Assembly (NCBI RefSeq): GCF_000189635.1
Contig: NW_002476204.1
Location: 248,001 to 312,000, forward strand
Length of the DNA stretch: 64,000 nt
Direction: 5' to 3'
Source of the DNA: Tetrahymena thermophila SB210
Lineage: Eukaryota > Ciliophora > Oligohymenophorea > Hymenostomatida > Tetrahymenidae
Made by a program: the position numbers and the translations under genes. The notes beneath the pieces were generated by a model that was given only the letters and a program-made list of their open reading frames with translations, was not told the origin of the DNA and ran no database searches. Shown here piece after piece: positions 36,788 to 49,244 of the stretch; position 1 is the stretch's first letter; each line of letters starts with the position of its first letter.

Positions 36788-37702
36788 TCAGAATGGAAGG
36801 TGAGAATCACATAAATGCAAAAAATTTTCATAGATAGAGAAGAACATACTTCCATATACTAAAACCTTAACAAATCTTGGTTAAAGGCCTACAAATAAGT
36901 GACTTACTCCTTCATTTTTTACAATATCAGTCATTAATTAGATACTTCCCTATTTTCCATACACTTCATTTATTTATTTACGAGTTTTAAGTACATCGAA
37001 TGGTTAAGTCAAGAAACCAGCAACACTGGCCCCGCAAATACCAGCAGACCAATTCAAAATAAAGTTTTTAATCAAATATTAAGTTTATTTGTCACTTCCA
37101 CTACCTTTTTAGTAGGTTTTTAATTCAGAAAAATAATGCTTTTAAATCAAGAACTTCTTTACATTTTCGCTTATAGGCCAAAAGAAAATGAAAAATCCAA
37201 CATTTCTTTATATGGAAACTATTAAGGCAGAGTATATTCTATTACCTAGTTAAAAGCCCTTTTTATTGGAAACTCCTTCATTTGATTATTATACAGTTTT
37301 CCAATATTCGAGTGGGAATGCTAAAGTAGTGCCAATTGATGTAGAGAAGACAGAAGTGATAAGAGGTTTATAATAAGAATTGCTTGTTATATTATGTTCT
37401 ACAAAATGAGATAATCTTTCATAAACTAATAACATTGTTAAATTAAATCCAACACTTTAATAAACTGAATACTAGAGGCCATTAAACAGTGTCTTAACTC
37501 CTTCTTGCTTAACTATATGTTTAAGAGTTGATAAAAAAGACACTTTTCCCACCTTCTACTCCATAGATGACTTTTACAATCTAATTTTAATTACATCTAA
37601 AGGTACTAATATTGAATTAGTTATTGCAGCAGATGTCATTGAGCTTAAACAAATGTGAAGAATGTTTCTTTGCTTTTTTTATTGTTATGTTTGAGTACTC
37701 AT
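36788..37702 (-). CDS. Mitochondrial carrier family protein (304 aa)
   Basis: A single exon from ATG 37702-37700 to TGA 36790-36788, about 300 residues as usual for SLC25. The three-repeat pattern is visible: PLDVIKIRLQ near residue 38, PLEYWKTVQQ in the middle repeat and PFDVLKTRKQ near 235, each at the end of an odd-numbered helix. Repeat ends include QEGVKTLFNGLQYSVYQS and NEGVSHLFVGLQPRFVKV. It transports a metabolite across the mitochondrial inner membrane; the substrate cannot be read from these motifs. The middle signature (PLEYWK) deviates from the PxD/ExxK/R consensus only mildly. Confidence 0.92.
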
Positions 37703-39395
37703 TTTACAACCTATAATTTGCTTAATTAATTTAATTTTTTATTTGGCAATTTGATTATTTTTTATGTTTTCTGTGACAAATACATAATATTTCACTATCA
37801 GAAATATAGCCGAATTAGTAATTTTTTTTGCTATTCAAAAAATATCCTATGTTTATTTAAGACGATATTTCAAGTGTCTTAAACAAATTTATTGCTTAAT
37901 ATGAAAAGTAACAAACATATTTATTCTTTAAATTTTCTATATTTTTCAAATAAATTATAAAAGAAATCAATAAAAACTATAAATTTATACTAATAGAATG
38001 AAATTCCATCAGAAAGTTCATTTTAACCACTATATTACTTTCAAAGCCTAGTTTGAATCTCATAAAACTATTTTTAGAAAATGTTTAAATCAATAAAAGT
38101 AAAAAGCTATTGTCATAGTATCTTTATTTAAAAGCATAAAGCTTATAAAATGAATATTAATTTGTTATTAAAGTAGAAATTGAAAACTAAAAATACAAGA
38201 AATAGTTTTTATAACAAAAATTATTATTTTAAAAATTCTTTTATTATCAATAAAAAAAATAAAAGAAAAAAATATTAAAATCATAATTAATACCACTTTT
38301 TATCAATTTTTTGTTAAATTAAAATTACTTTTAACGTTTTTATCAATTATATTTAAAAAATTAAAATAATCTTTTAAAAGTACAAGTTAAAAACTTGATA
38401 ATCAAATTAAATAGATAAACTTTATTCAGAAAAATTTATTGTTTAATTTATCCTCATTACTTAGTGACAATTTAATTTATTCTATTCAACAAATAAAATT
38501 TAGGTTAGTGAAAATATATTTTATTTAAGTCAAAATATTTTTTTTTCAGTCAAAATATATTTTTTTTTAGTTACCTTAATTTACTAGTTAAACTGTTTAG
38601 TAAGTTCAAATAAATTTGATATTCTTTTAATTATTTTAAAATTATTTAAATTTGTATTAATTTTTTTATCATAACATTTAAAAATAAAGATAAATATGAT
38701 TCTAATGTAGTTATTAATTACATTTATTTCTGAATTAATTAGTTTTATAAATTATACTAAATATTTTAGGAAATATAAAAAGTAAAAATTTTCAATCATT
38801 TTATTTTAGGATATTTTTATTTAAAATTAAATTGTATTAAATAACAAGGATGAGAGATACTAAAAAGAAAATAAAGAATAAATTATGAAATATATGCGGA
38901 AAAAACATCTCAATAAAAATATTAAATAATTTTCCTAAATTTATCTAATAACATAAATAAACATATTTATGCATTAATTAATTTAATGAATTAAAATTTT
39001 CATATTACTTAAAATAAACTCTTCTTAAATGTAAATAATATTTATTTATTTATTTATTTATTTTTATTTTATTATTTTTGAAAAATATTTACAAGTTTCA
39101 TTTTGTTATGTGGGTGCATTCAGACAGATCTTTAGCTTGCCTTTCCATTATTGATTGATAAATAAAGCATATACACTTTAAATTTGCGATGGTTTAATTC
39201 TTCTGTTCATTCATTTAATAGAGCAATTTAAATTTTATCCATCAATTTATTTTTAGTCATTACTAAATACTTAATGAACGAAGTTAAGTTTTAATATAAT
39301 AATCTATTTGGGATTATTTTTTAATTAATTAATTTATTAATTATTTCAATTTCTTAATTATTTTTGTGATTTCTTTATCAAAAAATGAGTTTTAG
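37703..39395. other. Long A+T-rich intergenic region (1.7 kb)
   Basis: Promoter side of the mitochondrial carrier gene and 3' flank of the MGCVKSS gene. It contains a TTTA tandem run (annotated) and long A/T tracts. I found no coding frame with plausible composition on either strand. Confidence 0.55.
39042..39066. repeat. TTTA tetranucleotide microsatellite
   Basis: About six head-to-tail TTTA units (TATTTATTTATTTATTTATT) in noncoding DNA, followed by further T-rich sequence. Confidence 0.8.
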
Positions 39396-40439
39396 TCACT
39401 CGTTTTCACATGATTTAAAATAACTATAAGCAGAACAGGGTTAAAAATATTGTACTTAATTTTAAATTAAATGAATACTTTATGTAAGATCGTCTAAATA
39501 TTTTGATCCAATATCCGGAGGTTTTTTTTCATTTATTGAAGTTAATGTACCAGTGAGTATATTTTCACAAATTTAAAATTTAACTTCATCTACCTGAGAT
39601 AAATCTTATCTCTAAGATACTCTAGGAGTTGTTTTAGTTATTTCACTATTTTTTTCTCTATATTTTTTAATCATTTCTCCAAGCACCTCCTCCATTTCAT
39701 TTTTAAATAAAATGAATATACAATCGTTATAATCTTAAAAATATGGGTAGAGTTGATTAAATACAGAGTCAATCTAATATAAACCAATTTTTTTAGCAAC
39801 TTCATCAAACTAACAGGATTCTCCTTTTTCTTTTATTCTATCTTTTATGTAATCAATATATCCTGAATAGTCTTAAAAATAGCTTTTCTTTAATATTTTA
39901 TATATAAACCAAACTTTAACTTCAGTGCCTGAATAGAGATTCACAATTGTAGTAAAAATGTGATAAATTTCTGTTATGCAATACAAAATTAGAATTGGAA
40001 GTTTTTAATACTTCTAAGAATAAATATCTCTAGGTGATAATTTTAGCATTATTGTACAAAATTTTTTGCATTCCTGAAGCATATGCATAAGATTTATAGA
40101 GAGATTTTGCATTTCAGGTAAAATTTTTATTTTTTTAAATTGATTGCTAATCTTTTTTATGATTAAATCGCTTGCAACTAATATGTCTTTTTTAAGTTCG
40201 TATCCTAATTCTTTATCTATATATTTCTTAATGCTTATCTCTTTTTCTATAATTTATTAATGGAAGTTGGTTGAAGTTATATTAGCCACAACAAATGCGG
40301 TTCACTTCGATTGTAATTCATTAAATGACATTGCACGGGTTAATTTAAAGGCATACTCTTTTTACTTCTCAACTGTATGAGATCTCTCGCGTTCCCTAAA
40401 TCCTTTCAATAATAACGAACTCGATTTAACACATCCCAT
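39396..40439 (-). CDS. MGCVKSS protein with one internal TGA (347 codons)
   Basis: One frame runs from ATG 40439-40437 to TGA 39398-39396 with a single internal TGA at 40304-40302 (codon 46). Sequence on both sides looks coding: upstream AFKLTRAMSFNELQSK, downstream TAFVVANITSTNFHQQIIEK in the same phase, with coding-like G+C. The N-terminus MGCVKSSS is a strong myristoyl/palmitoyl signal. The rest is helical, with IKKYIDKELGYELKKDIL and a Cys/Leu-rich middle; no domain recognised. Explanations for the TGA: a selenocysteine codon (Tetrahymena uses UGA for Sec), a Trp TGG changed to TGA (decaying gene or sequence error), or a short intron from GTGAAC at 40305 to an AAG acceptor about 70 nt on. 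I favour none firmly. Confidence 0.65.
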
Positions 40440-40880
40440 TTTCAATTAACCTAACTATTTGCTTTTAAATTTTTATCTTATGAACTGTCTTCTCTCCTAA
40501 TTATAGAATTTTTTATCCTTTAAAAGCAAGTTATTTTATATTATGATTGATTTTTATGTAATTAATTGTTTAATTGCTAAAAAATCAACGAATTTGCTCT
40601 ATGTTTACTTGGTTTTTATTTACAAATTAATAGTATTTAAACATAAATTATTAATTTTTTATCAAAACTCTTCTAATCAATATTTTTGTTGTTAAATTAT
40701 AAACAATCAATTAATTAATTTATCATTTTATTGATTGATTGATTTATTTCTTTCATTTATTTTTTACAATTTGCAAATAATATTTAAAATTAATTCCCAG
40801 TATTACTTTTTATATAATGAACATTTATTTTTTCATTTGATTACTTTTAAATTTTTTTAAAGCAAAAATATTGTACACAT

Positions 40881-41007
40881 ATAATGTTTATCTTAAAAAA
40901 CGTTTTGAATACCAATAACTAGCTATCAAATACTTAATTTATTCAATAAATATAATGTTTATGTTAAATAAGGATTTGATTGTCAATAATTAGCTATTAA
41001 GTACTTA
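40881..41007. repeat. Pair of 56-bp imperfect direct repeats
   Basis: The segments 40881-40936 and 40952-41007 both begin ATAATGTTTAT, contain CAATAA-TAGCTAT and end with TACTTA, with roughly three-quarters of positions matching and no length change. They lie 5' of both flanking genes. Either an old duplication or a repeated regulatory element. Confidence 0.7.
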
Positions 41008-41337
41008 AAATAAAAATAATTTTAAAAATCAGTTATCTCATATTGTAGAAGGAAGGTAAGTCTTTGAATTTTATAATTTAAGTTTTATTAATAGTAAAAT
41101 TTAATTCTTTTAAATAAAAAATTAAAACAATATTCTATTTATAAATTAAAAATAAATGCAGTCAGATAAATTTCCTTCCAAAATAGATTTGGTAAAAAAA
41201 ATAATTTGTTTGTTATTTTTCAAAAAATTAAATTCTTAAATTTTTTAAAAAATGATCAAAAAATATTTATTAGCTTAATGAGAAAAAAATTATACAGAAT
41301 TAATTAATTTATTTATTGAATAAATAAATAAGGAAGG

Positions 41338-41359
41338 AGATTTGATTTGATTTGATTTG
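41338..41359. repeat. Short TTGAT tandem run
   Basis: Four head-to-tail units of the pentamer GATTT/TTGAT type upstream of APC3. A simple repeat; no function can be assigned. Confidence 0.7.
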
Positions 41360-41551
41360 GCTTTCTTTTGTTTGAAAAATATTCAAAAAAAGTATTATTT
41401 ATGAATTAATTATCTTTAATTAATTAAAAGAATTAAATATATTTCAAATACTATTCATAGTTATACAAAAATTTTCTTTTAAGCAAATAAATATAAAAGC
41501 AGAGCTAAAGTAAATTTAATTGAAGCCCATATAATACATACCATATTTAAA

Positions 41552-44495
41552 ATGGAGGAAGACGGTTAAAATACAAACTAGACTTTAATTCGCTAACTTA
41601 TCGATTCTATTGAAGATAATTTAGCCAATCATCTGCCTTCAAATGCTGTGTTTTTAGCTGAGAGGTTACTCGCTGAATAAGATACAGAAGAAACACGCGG
41701 TATTTTAGCAGAGTGTTACATGGCTGAAAACAAGCATTATAAAGTTTATGATATCCTCAAGCTTTGCAAATCAGAAATGAATAGATACAGATTTGCTTTA
41801 GTTTGTCTTAAGCTTAACAAAAATCAAGGTGAAATCACAATTTAAAACATTTTTATTTTTTTAGGTGATAGTTTGTGCATGTAAATAAAAAACATAGGCA
41901 ATCCAAATAAATGCAAAACGAAACAAAAAAATTTTATTTAATGAGTACTTTAACTCCTATTTTAATTTAATAGACGGAGAAAAAGCTTTGTTAATGGAAA
42001 ATTACAACCCTTAGGATTAAAATATGTAATCTAAGCACAGGTCTTAAATGCTACCAGACTACGTTCCTAACGGTTGCTATGGATTCTACTTACTTGGTTT
42101 AATCTATGAAGGATAATAGAAGTTTTAGGAAGCAAAAAATTATTTTGTGAAGGCGTTAGAATTAAATCCAACATTATGGGTAGCATATGAAAAGATTTGT
42201 AAGATTGGTGATTAAGAAATCCTACCTTACAAGGTGATTTTTTATTTATAAAAAGCTTCTCGATTAATAATACTTAAAAAAAACTATTTAAATAAATAAA
42301 TAAATAGATTTTCTGTGAGACAAAATATAAATAATATATCAATTCAAAGAAGGCTAAAGGCTTGTATAGCTTCAATCCATAAGTTAACTTTTTAAGAAAC
42401 TTCAAAGAATCTGCTGGTTTTTATAATTCAACTGATGAGTAAAAATTACAACTATTGCAAGCAATAAATTAAATTATATAAATTAATATGTTTAAATAAT
42501 TTACTTATTTGGTATTTTAATAAATAGGACTGAAGATGGAAATAGTTTAGCAAATCAAGTGGCAAATAAATAAAGAATACCTAATCAAGCTAGTAATTAA
42601 TAAGTTAAACTACATTATATTTATTTTAAAATGCTCTTTTATAAACAAATAAGAAGATCAGGGTCTTTAAAGAAATCCAGCTCAGTAAGCAATCAAACCT
42701 GGAACATCAAATATTTCTACGTAAGTTTATATAAAATCTAGCTATTATTTTAAGTAAATTATTAATAAATAGTATAGGATAAGTGACTGCAGGAAGAAAC
42801 GATAGTAATTCAAGAAATAATAGTGCAAAAAGGAAAAAATCAGGAAAGTTAGATAATGGTGTAGGCCTTTTAAGCTCTATACCATCACAACCATCTAGTG
42901 GTAGCAGTAACATTTAAGGAGGGTAAAATAGTTAATTAGGCGTAGGTTCTTAACAATTTCCTGCTGCCTCTTCTGCTAACTAATACATTCCTGGTTAGAT
43001 GGGTAATTCAAGTGTTTTGCAATTTGATTCCACATCAGCTACTTTATTAGGTTTATAATAAAAGATGTCTTCTTCTGTTAATAATACAAGTACATCACAG
43101 CAATAGCAACAACAAATATTATCTTAAGGACTTAATTTGGGCATGAATAATCCTAATCAATTTATATCTGCAAATAGCTAATTCTAAAATCTTTAAAATA
43201 CTGTTAATTCGCCTTATATTGAATCTCGCTATGGTGGTAGTTAAGATTATTATTAATTTTAAAAACCTACTGCTGCTATGTAGTCTACTGCTTATAATAT
43301 TTATGCATAATAAGGAGGTGTTAATAAAAATTTACAAACTCCATAGATAAATATGTTACTAAGCAATTAAATGAATTAGCACTAGCTTTAAAGTAACATT
43401 TAGCCTTTCTTTGGAGCTCCTGGATTTTAGTAATAATTGAGTGCAAATGATTTTTCTTAATCTGTTTCCTCTTCAGCAACTCCTATTAGAGATATTTGCA
43501 CTCTTCTTAGAAGATTTGGTGAAGCCTTCTATCATATGTCACTTTACTTGTGCAAAGAAGCTATTGATTATTTCTTTAACCTTCCTAAAAATCATTAACA
43601 AACAGGTTGGGTTCTTACTCATATTGGTAGATGCTATATGGAAATTGTTAAGTACAGTGAAGCTGAAAAGTATTATACTGAAGCTCTAAGAATTGAGCCT
43701 TACAGACTAGAAGGAATTGAGTATTATTCTAGTTGCTTATGGCACTTGAAGAAGCAAGTAGAACTCTGTTATCTTGCCCATTAGGCTTTAGATAAGTCTT
43801 TATTTGCTCCAGAAACATGGATTGCAGTTGGAAACTGCTTTAGTTTATAAAAGGAGCATGAAAATGCATTAAAATTCTTCTAAAGAGCAATTTAATTGAA
43901 TCAACAATCAGCCTATGCTCATGCTCTTTGTGGTCATGAATTTGTGTACAACGAAGACTTTGCTCGTGCTAGAAAATCATTCCAACAAGCTCTTAATCTT
44001 GATCTAAGAAATTACAATGCTTGGTGGGGACTTGGTAATATCTTTTATAAATAAGAAAAATACAATCGTGCAGCTGAACATTTCCAAAATGCAATCAAAA
44101 TTAATTAAAAAAATCCAGTGCTCTATTCATTTATGGGTATGACATTAGCTGCAGACAGAAACTATAGCTCAGCCCTTTAATATTTTGAATAATCAGAAAA
44201 GCTAGACCCTAAAAATGGATTAAATAAATTCTAAAAAGCCAACACTTTAGTAAAATTAGAGAAATACGAAGCTGCCTTAAAAGAATTATAAGAATTAAAT
44301 TTGATGATGCCAAAAGAAGCCCCTATACCTATGCTAATGGGAAAGGTTTATAAAAAGCTTAATAAAACAGATCTGGCTTTGAAATACTTTACAGATGCTC
44401 TAGATTTAGAAAATAAAGATACCCAAAGAATAAAAGCTTTAATAGAATCTCTGCATCAAGAAAATTAAGATTTTGGAGAAGACCTAGAAATTTGA
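41552..44495 (+). CDS. CDC27: Anaphase-promoting complex subunit 3 (Cdc27, 840 aa)
   Basis: Six exons: 41552-41828, 41974-42233, 42308-42438, 42528-42592, 42654-42720 and 42773-44495, closing to TGA 44493-44495. It is a TPR scaffold of the APC/C ubiquitin ligase that drives mitotic exit. N-terminal TPR-like helices (AVFLAERLLAEQDTEETR, YGFYLLGLIYEGQQKFQEA) are followed by a Gln/Asn/Ser-rich linker (about 215-470), as in Cdc27 of other eukaryotes. The C-terminal TPR superhelix is well conserved: TGWVLTHIGRCYMEIVKYS, ESWIAVGNCFSLQ-like APETWIAVGNCFSLQKEHE, NYNAWWGLGNIFYKQEKYN and VLYSFMGMTLAADRNYSSA. The small exons 4 and 5 encode linker only, so their boundaries are the least certain. The second and third-from-start introns use GTGA donors. 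Confidence 0.95.
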
Positions 44496-46709
44496 AGCCA
44501 ATTAATAAATTTTTATTACGATAATTAAAATTACTTACTTCATATAATTAATAAATTCACCTAAATTAAATGTTGTAAAATATTAATAAATTTAATTATA
44601 ATTATTTTTTCAAAGTGTTAAAATTTTCTTATTTCCTATCTTATTTATTTACTTATTTCCCTTTCGACTTATTTTTGCTGATTTCAAAATGTAATATTAT
44701 TTGTCCTTTTAATTGTTTTTCAAATACAAAAATAATGTAGATTTTATATAAAAGCCTTTTAAAAGCACATTTTCTAATGCAAATAAAAACAAAATATATT
44801 TTTTTAATAAATAAAGATTTGAGTTTTCAACTTGTCATTTAGGAGATGAAAATAAAAATATATTAGTTTAGATTTAAGACAAGTTAATTTTTTTAATAAG
44901 ATAATATAGAGAACTACAAAAAAACATATGAAATTGCAAATAAAATAATATTTTAAAAATTATTACTTTCTTTATAAATACTAGCAAATTTAATTAAAAC
45001 AATTTCATAAAAAGAATAAAACGAATAATAATAATTTATTTTTTGAATTGAGAATGTATGTTTAAAGCAATATTTTGAAAAAATTTTTAACAAAATTATT
45101 TAAACAAATATTATTATTATCTTTTTAAGAATTATTTGACCATTTAGAATATTAAATATCATTTGATAATACTCAAAGTCTAAAGTATAGTTGGACATTT
45201 AGATTTTATTTAAATAATTTTTCTCACTCATTAATATTTATTATTAAGTTTTGATCCAATTGTTTTATATAATTTATCAAAAAAATGATTCTCATAATCT
45301 AGCTAAACAGTTTCAATCCAAGTAAAATTTTGATTGAGCTAATGCATCAAATTTCTATGTGTGCATATTAAATTAAATTGAGTAATTAACTTCAAGAAAG
45401 ACACTTTAAATTTTGTGTTTTCAAATTTAATTTTAAATTTAGTATGCAATATTTTAGTAAAAGAAATTGTATTATCATGATTAAATTTACTTAAGTAATA
45501 TTTATTTATCTTTTAAATCACATGATATAAACTGCAATATTTCATTTTTAAATATGAGAAAATTTTGAAATTTTTATCATTATTAATTTTATAAATACCA
45601 AAAAGTATTAATAAGTAGAGCCTTGTTTAATTCTACTTTGTTATCAGAAGTGTGTTTTTTAAATTTTAAGTTCTTGTTCATTGTTTTATTTTATAATAAA
45701 TAGACTCTTTAATTGCAGAAAATTGTCATAAATCAGTTAGATTTTAGCAGAAATTAAAAACTTTTGAATAGGATTAAGTTAATAAAAGAATTTTCAAAAT
45801 AAACAAAGAGTTAAAATTAATTGCATCATGAATTATATATTACATATTATTTCATTTATTAAGTTGTTGAATTATATATAATTTGTGCGACATAATATGA
45901 AATAGAAAAACTTTTAAATGTTTGTAAAATATAAACATCTTTACTTACAATCTAAAGTTAGTTATATTGCTTTGTTTTTTAGCAAATTATGAATATATTT
46001 ATTTTTATATAATTCTTAATATATTGACTAGATTCAACATTCTGTTATATTTTTTTTTTTAAATAAGATTTTTTATTTTAGTTTATTTATCTAGTATAAC
46101 TAGTGCTTTTAATTTTCATCATCATAAAGATAGTAAAAGAATTTAAGGAATAAAAACATATTTTTGATTATGGCATCATAAAAGATATTACAGATTAAAT
46201 TACTTATTTAATGATATAGTAAACTCTTAGTACTGCTTATTATAAGTAGAAACTTTTATTTAAATGTTAAATACATTTGAATTTAATTTATACTATTAAA
46301 TTATTTAGAAAGCTAGCTTATTTATGCTTTAAAATATAATAGAAATCTACTTATTTAGTATTTTGAGTAAATATTTTAAAAATATCGTTTTTAAATTGAT
46401 ATAATCCAGTCTAAAAGATACACCAATACAATTTTTTTAAAATATATCTGAATAGTTTTCAATACCATCAATCAATCCCCGAAAAATTAAATAAGCGATT
46501 TATTTTGAAGTTGGCAAAAACAATTTATAATATATACTTGGACAGAAGTTCGATAAGTAGGAAAAGTATTAATCAGATTATGAATTAAATAGTGAAAATT
46601 AAAAATATAAATAATTAAAAATTAAATAGAAAAAAGATTCGCAAAAGAATATTTTAGAAGAAAAAATTTAATAAAAATATTTATTAATCAAAAATTTACA
46701 TCACTATAA
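44496..46709. other. Longest gene-free stretch of the window (2.2 kb)
   Basis: A+T-rich DNA between APC3 and AsnRS, both plus strand. I read both strands and found no frame with conserved-looking protein or coding-type composition. The last 250 bp, slightly richer in G+C, may be the AsnRS promoter and leader. No structured RNA or repeat array seen. Confidence 0.5.
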
Positions 46710-49244
46710 ATGGAAGAAGGTACATATTTCTTAAATTCAGACGAAATGAGAAACACCCTTTTATTTAAATATTTCTGTACAGTTGCTAAGACTGCCGTAA
46801 ACACAGCCAAAGAAGTTAGTGAAGTCAAGCCTGTCAAGGAGACCAAGCCTGCTAAAGAACCTAAAGCTCCCAAAGAACAAAAACCAAAGGAAGCAAAAGA
46901 ATAAAAGGAAACTAAAGCCCCAGTTGTTGAAGAAAAGCCCTTCACTTATGATTTTACTGAAGACTTAAAGCTCGTCAACCACAGTTTCGAAAAGGTTAGA
47001 TTAAACCCTACCACTTCATATGTCGTCCCTCCTGAATTAATGAACAAGCCTTCAAGTTAATATTTGGTTGGTTCTGTTGAAAAAATCTCTAACATTCTTA
47101 TTGATCCTGAAAACTACATTGGAAAAGTAGGAACTGTTGCTGGTTGGGCTAGAACTACTAGGTAACAAACACACTCATACTTTTTATTTTATTTTTTAGC
47201 AAAAAAAGCATAAGGAAAGAATAAGCATAGCACATTTATTTAGAATCTATTAAAAAATTAGAGCGAATTCAAATTAAGTTTAAATTTTATTAAATAGAGC
47301 TGCTGGTAAGGATCTTTTCTTCATCGAATTGAACGACGGTACTTGCTAAAAGGGTATTCAAGTATGGAGCAATTTTATTAAAACGATTTACTCTTTAGTT
47401 TCAATTGAAAATTTGATAATTTTAAATAATTTACCTTTAAAATAAATAGATCGTCGTAAGTAGTGGTACTATTGAAAACTACGATACTGTCGTCAAGATT
47501 AATACTGCAACTTCAGTGAAGGTCACTGGTCTTTTCGTCAAGCCTGAAGGTGGTAGCGAAAAGGTTGAAGTCAAGATTGGATCTGCTGAACACAAGGTTG
47601 AAATTTTGGGTGCTATTGATCCTGCTCTCTCTAAGACTTACCCTATGGCTAAAAAGTTCCACACTGTCGAAAAGTTAAGAGAAATTGCTCACTTACGTCC
47701 TCGTTCTAACTTAATTGGTTGTGTTGCAAGAATTAGAAACAATCTTGCTTATGCTACTCACATCTACTTCCAATCTAACGGTTTCCAATACATTCACACC
47801 CCTCTTATTACTGCATCTGATTGCGAAGGAGCTGGTAAATAACTTTTGAATACTTATCATATATATAAATCTCAATAGATATTCTAGATGCAATTGATTA
47901 GTTTTAATAGTTAGTTGGTTTGATATATAATTTAAAAGAAGAATTAGATATTTTTCCTCTGTTTTTAGTTTTCCTTTACATATATTTTCAAAAATAAATT
48001 ACATAAATATCTAGTTTTTTATTGAACTAAAAAAATATAACTCAAATTTCGTTAATATCTTTAAAAAAATGTCTATTTAATAAAATAATAGGTGAAATGT
48101 TCTAAGTTACTACAACTTTACCCAAGCCTGAAGAATCTCTCCTCAAAGTTAAGGATAAGGTTCTTGATAAGGAAGGTAGAATCGATTACTCTAAGGATTT
48201 CTTCAAGAAGCCTGCCTTCTTAACTGTCTCTGGTTAACTTTCTGTCGAAAACTACTGCTGCGCCCTTTCCAACGTCTATACTTTTGGTCCTACCTTTAGA
48301 GCTGAAGTTTCTCACACTACTCGTCACTTGGCTGAATTCTGGATGATCGAACCCGAATTAGGTAATTAAAAATAAAATATTTTTCTAAAATAATAAAAAA
48401 AGTTAGGAAATTTTGAAAGCAAAAAAAATAAATATATAAAGATTAGCAAGAAATGAGCAAATATTTTAGCTTTATTATTATAAAAGAATAGTAATCAAAT
48501 AAATAAACTAATTAATTTTATTTTATCAAATAAAATTTTAGCTTTCGCTGATGTTCACGATGTTATGGATTGTGCTGAAGGTTACGTTAAGTTCTGTCTT
48601 GAATATGTCTTAACTAACAACAAATCCGATCTTGAATTCCTTCAAAATGCTTTGAAAAAGCCTGAACTTGTTGAATATCTTAAGGGTTTGATCAGCGGTC
48701 CCTTCGCTAGATTGAGCTACACTGATGCCATCACTCTTCTCTAAAAGGTAACAAATAATTCAATAAAATAGTTTATATTAATTGTAATTATATTAAAAAG
48801 GCTGTTGCTAACGGAAAGGTCTTTGAAAACAAGGTTGAATGGGGTGAGGAATTAGCTACTGAACACGAACGTTTCCTCGCTGAAGTAGTTTTCAAGAAGC
48901 CTGTTGCCGTATATAACTATCCTAAGGGATTCAAGGCCTTCTACATGAGATTAAACGAAGATGGCAAGACTGTCGCTGCCTTCGATATGTTGGCTCCTTA
49001 AGTAGGTGAATTAATTGGAGGATCTCAAAGAGAAGAAAGATTAGATGTCTTAGAAAAGAGAATGATTGAATCTGGCTTAAACCCTGCTGATTACTGGTGG
49101 TATTTGGACTTAAGAAGATACGGTACTGTTCCTCATGGTGGTTTTGGTTTAGGTTTCGAAAGACTTTGCATGTTATGTTCTGGTGTTGACAACGTTAGAG
49201 ACGTTATTCCTTTCCCCAGAACTCACGGTAACGCTGAATTTTGA
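46710..49244 (+). CDS. Asparaginyl-tRNA synthetase, cytosolic (606 aa)
   Basis: Six exons: 46710-47161, 47298-47361, 47450-47834, 48092-48361, 48542-48747 and 48801-49244. Class II enzyme that charges tRNA-Asn. An N-terminal extension includes a Lys/Pro/Glu-rich repeat ([19 protein letters not shown]) like the basic tRNA-binding appendages of eukaryotic synthetases. The OB-fold anticodon-binding domain follows ([29 protein letters not shown]). Catalytic motifs: motif 2 [20 protein letters not shown] and motif 3 [13 protein letters not shown]. The ending [16 protein letters not shown] is the characteristic AsnRS C-terminus. Codon use is clearly biased (AAG, GTC, GCT, GCC, CTC) compared with its neighbours, as expected for a highly expressed ciliate gene. 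Confidence 0.97.

Larger units (their letters stand above)
40440..41551. other. Divergent intergenic region with imperfect repeat pair
   Basis: It separates the MGCVKSS gene (minus) from APC3 (plus), so it should hold both promoters. It contains a pair of 56-bp imperfect repeats and a TTGAT run, listed separately. No gene supported. Confidence 0.6.

Noticed and set aside
40236-40305. Ordinary intron to remove the internal TGA of the MGCVKSS gene
   Set aside because: Not fully excluded, but the GTGAAC donor is weak, the usual ATAG acceptor gives the wrong phase, and the interval itself reads as coding; left as one of several explanations.
46688-46945. Open frame on the minus strand opposite AsnRS exon 1
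   Set aside because: It is antisense to the Lys/Glu-rich N-terminus of AsnRS; the Ser/Leu/Gly/Ala repeats merely mirror its codon bias.
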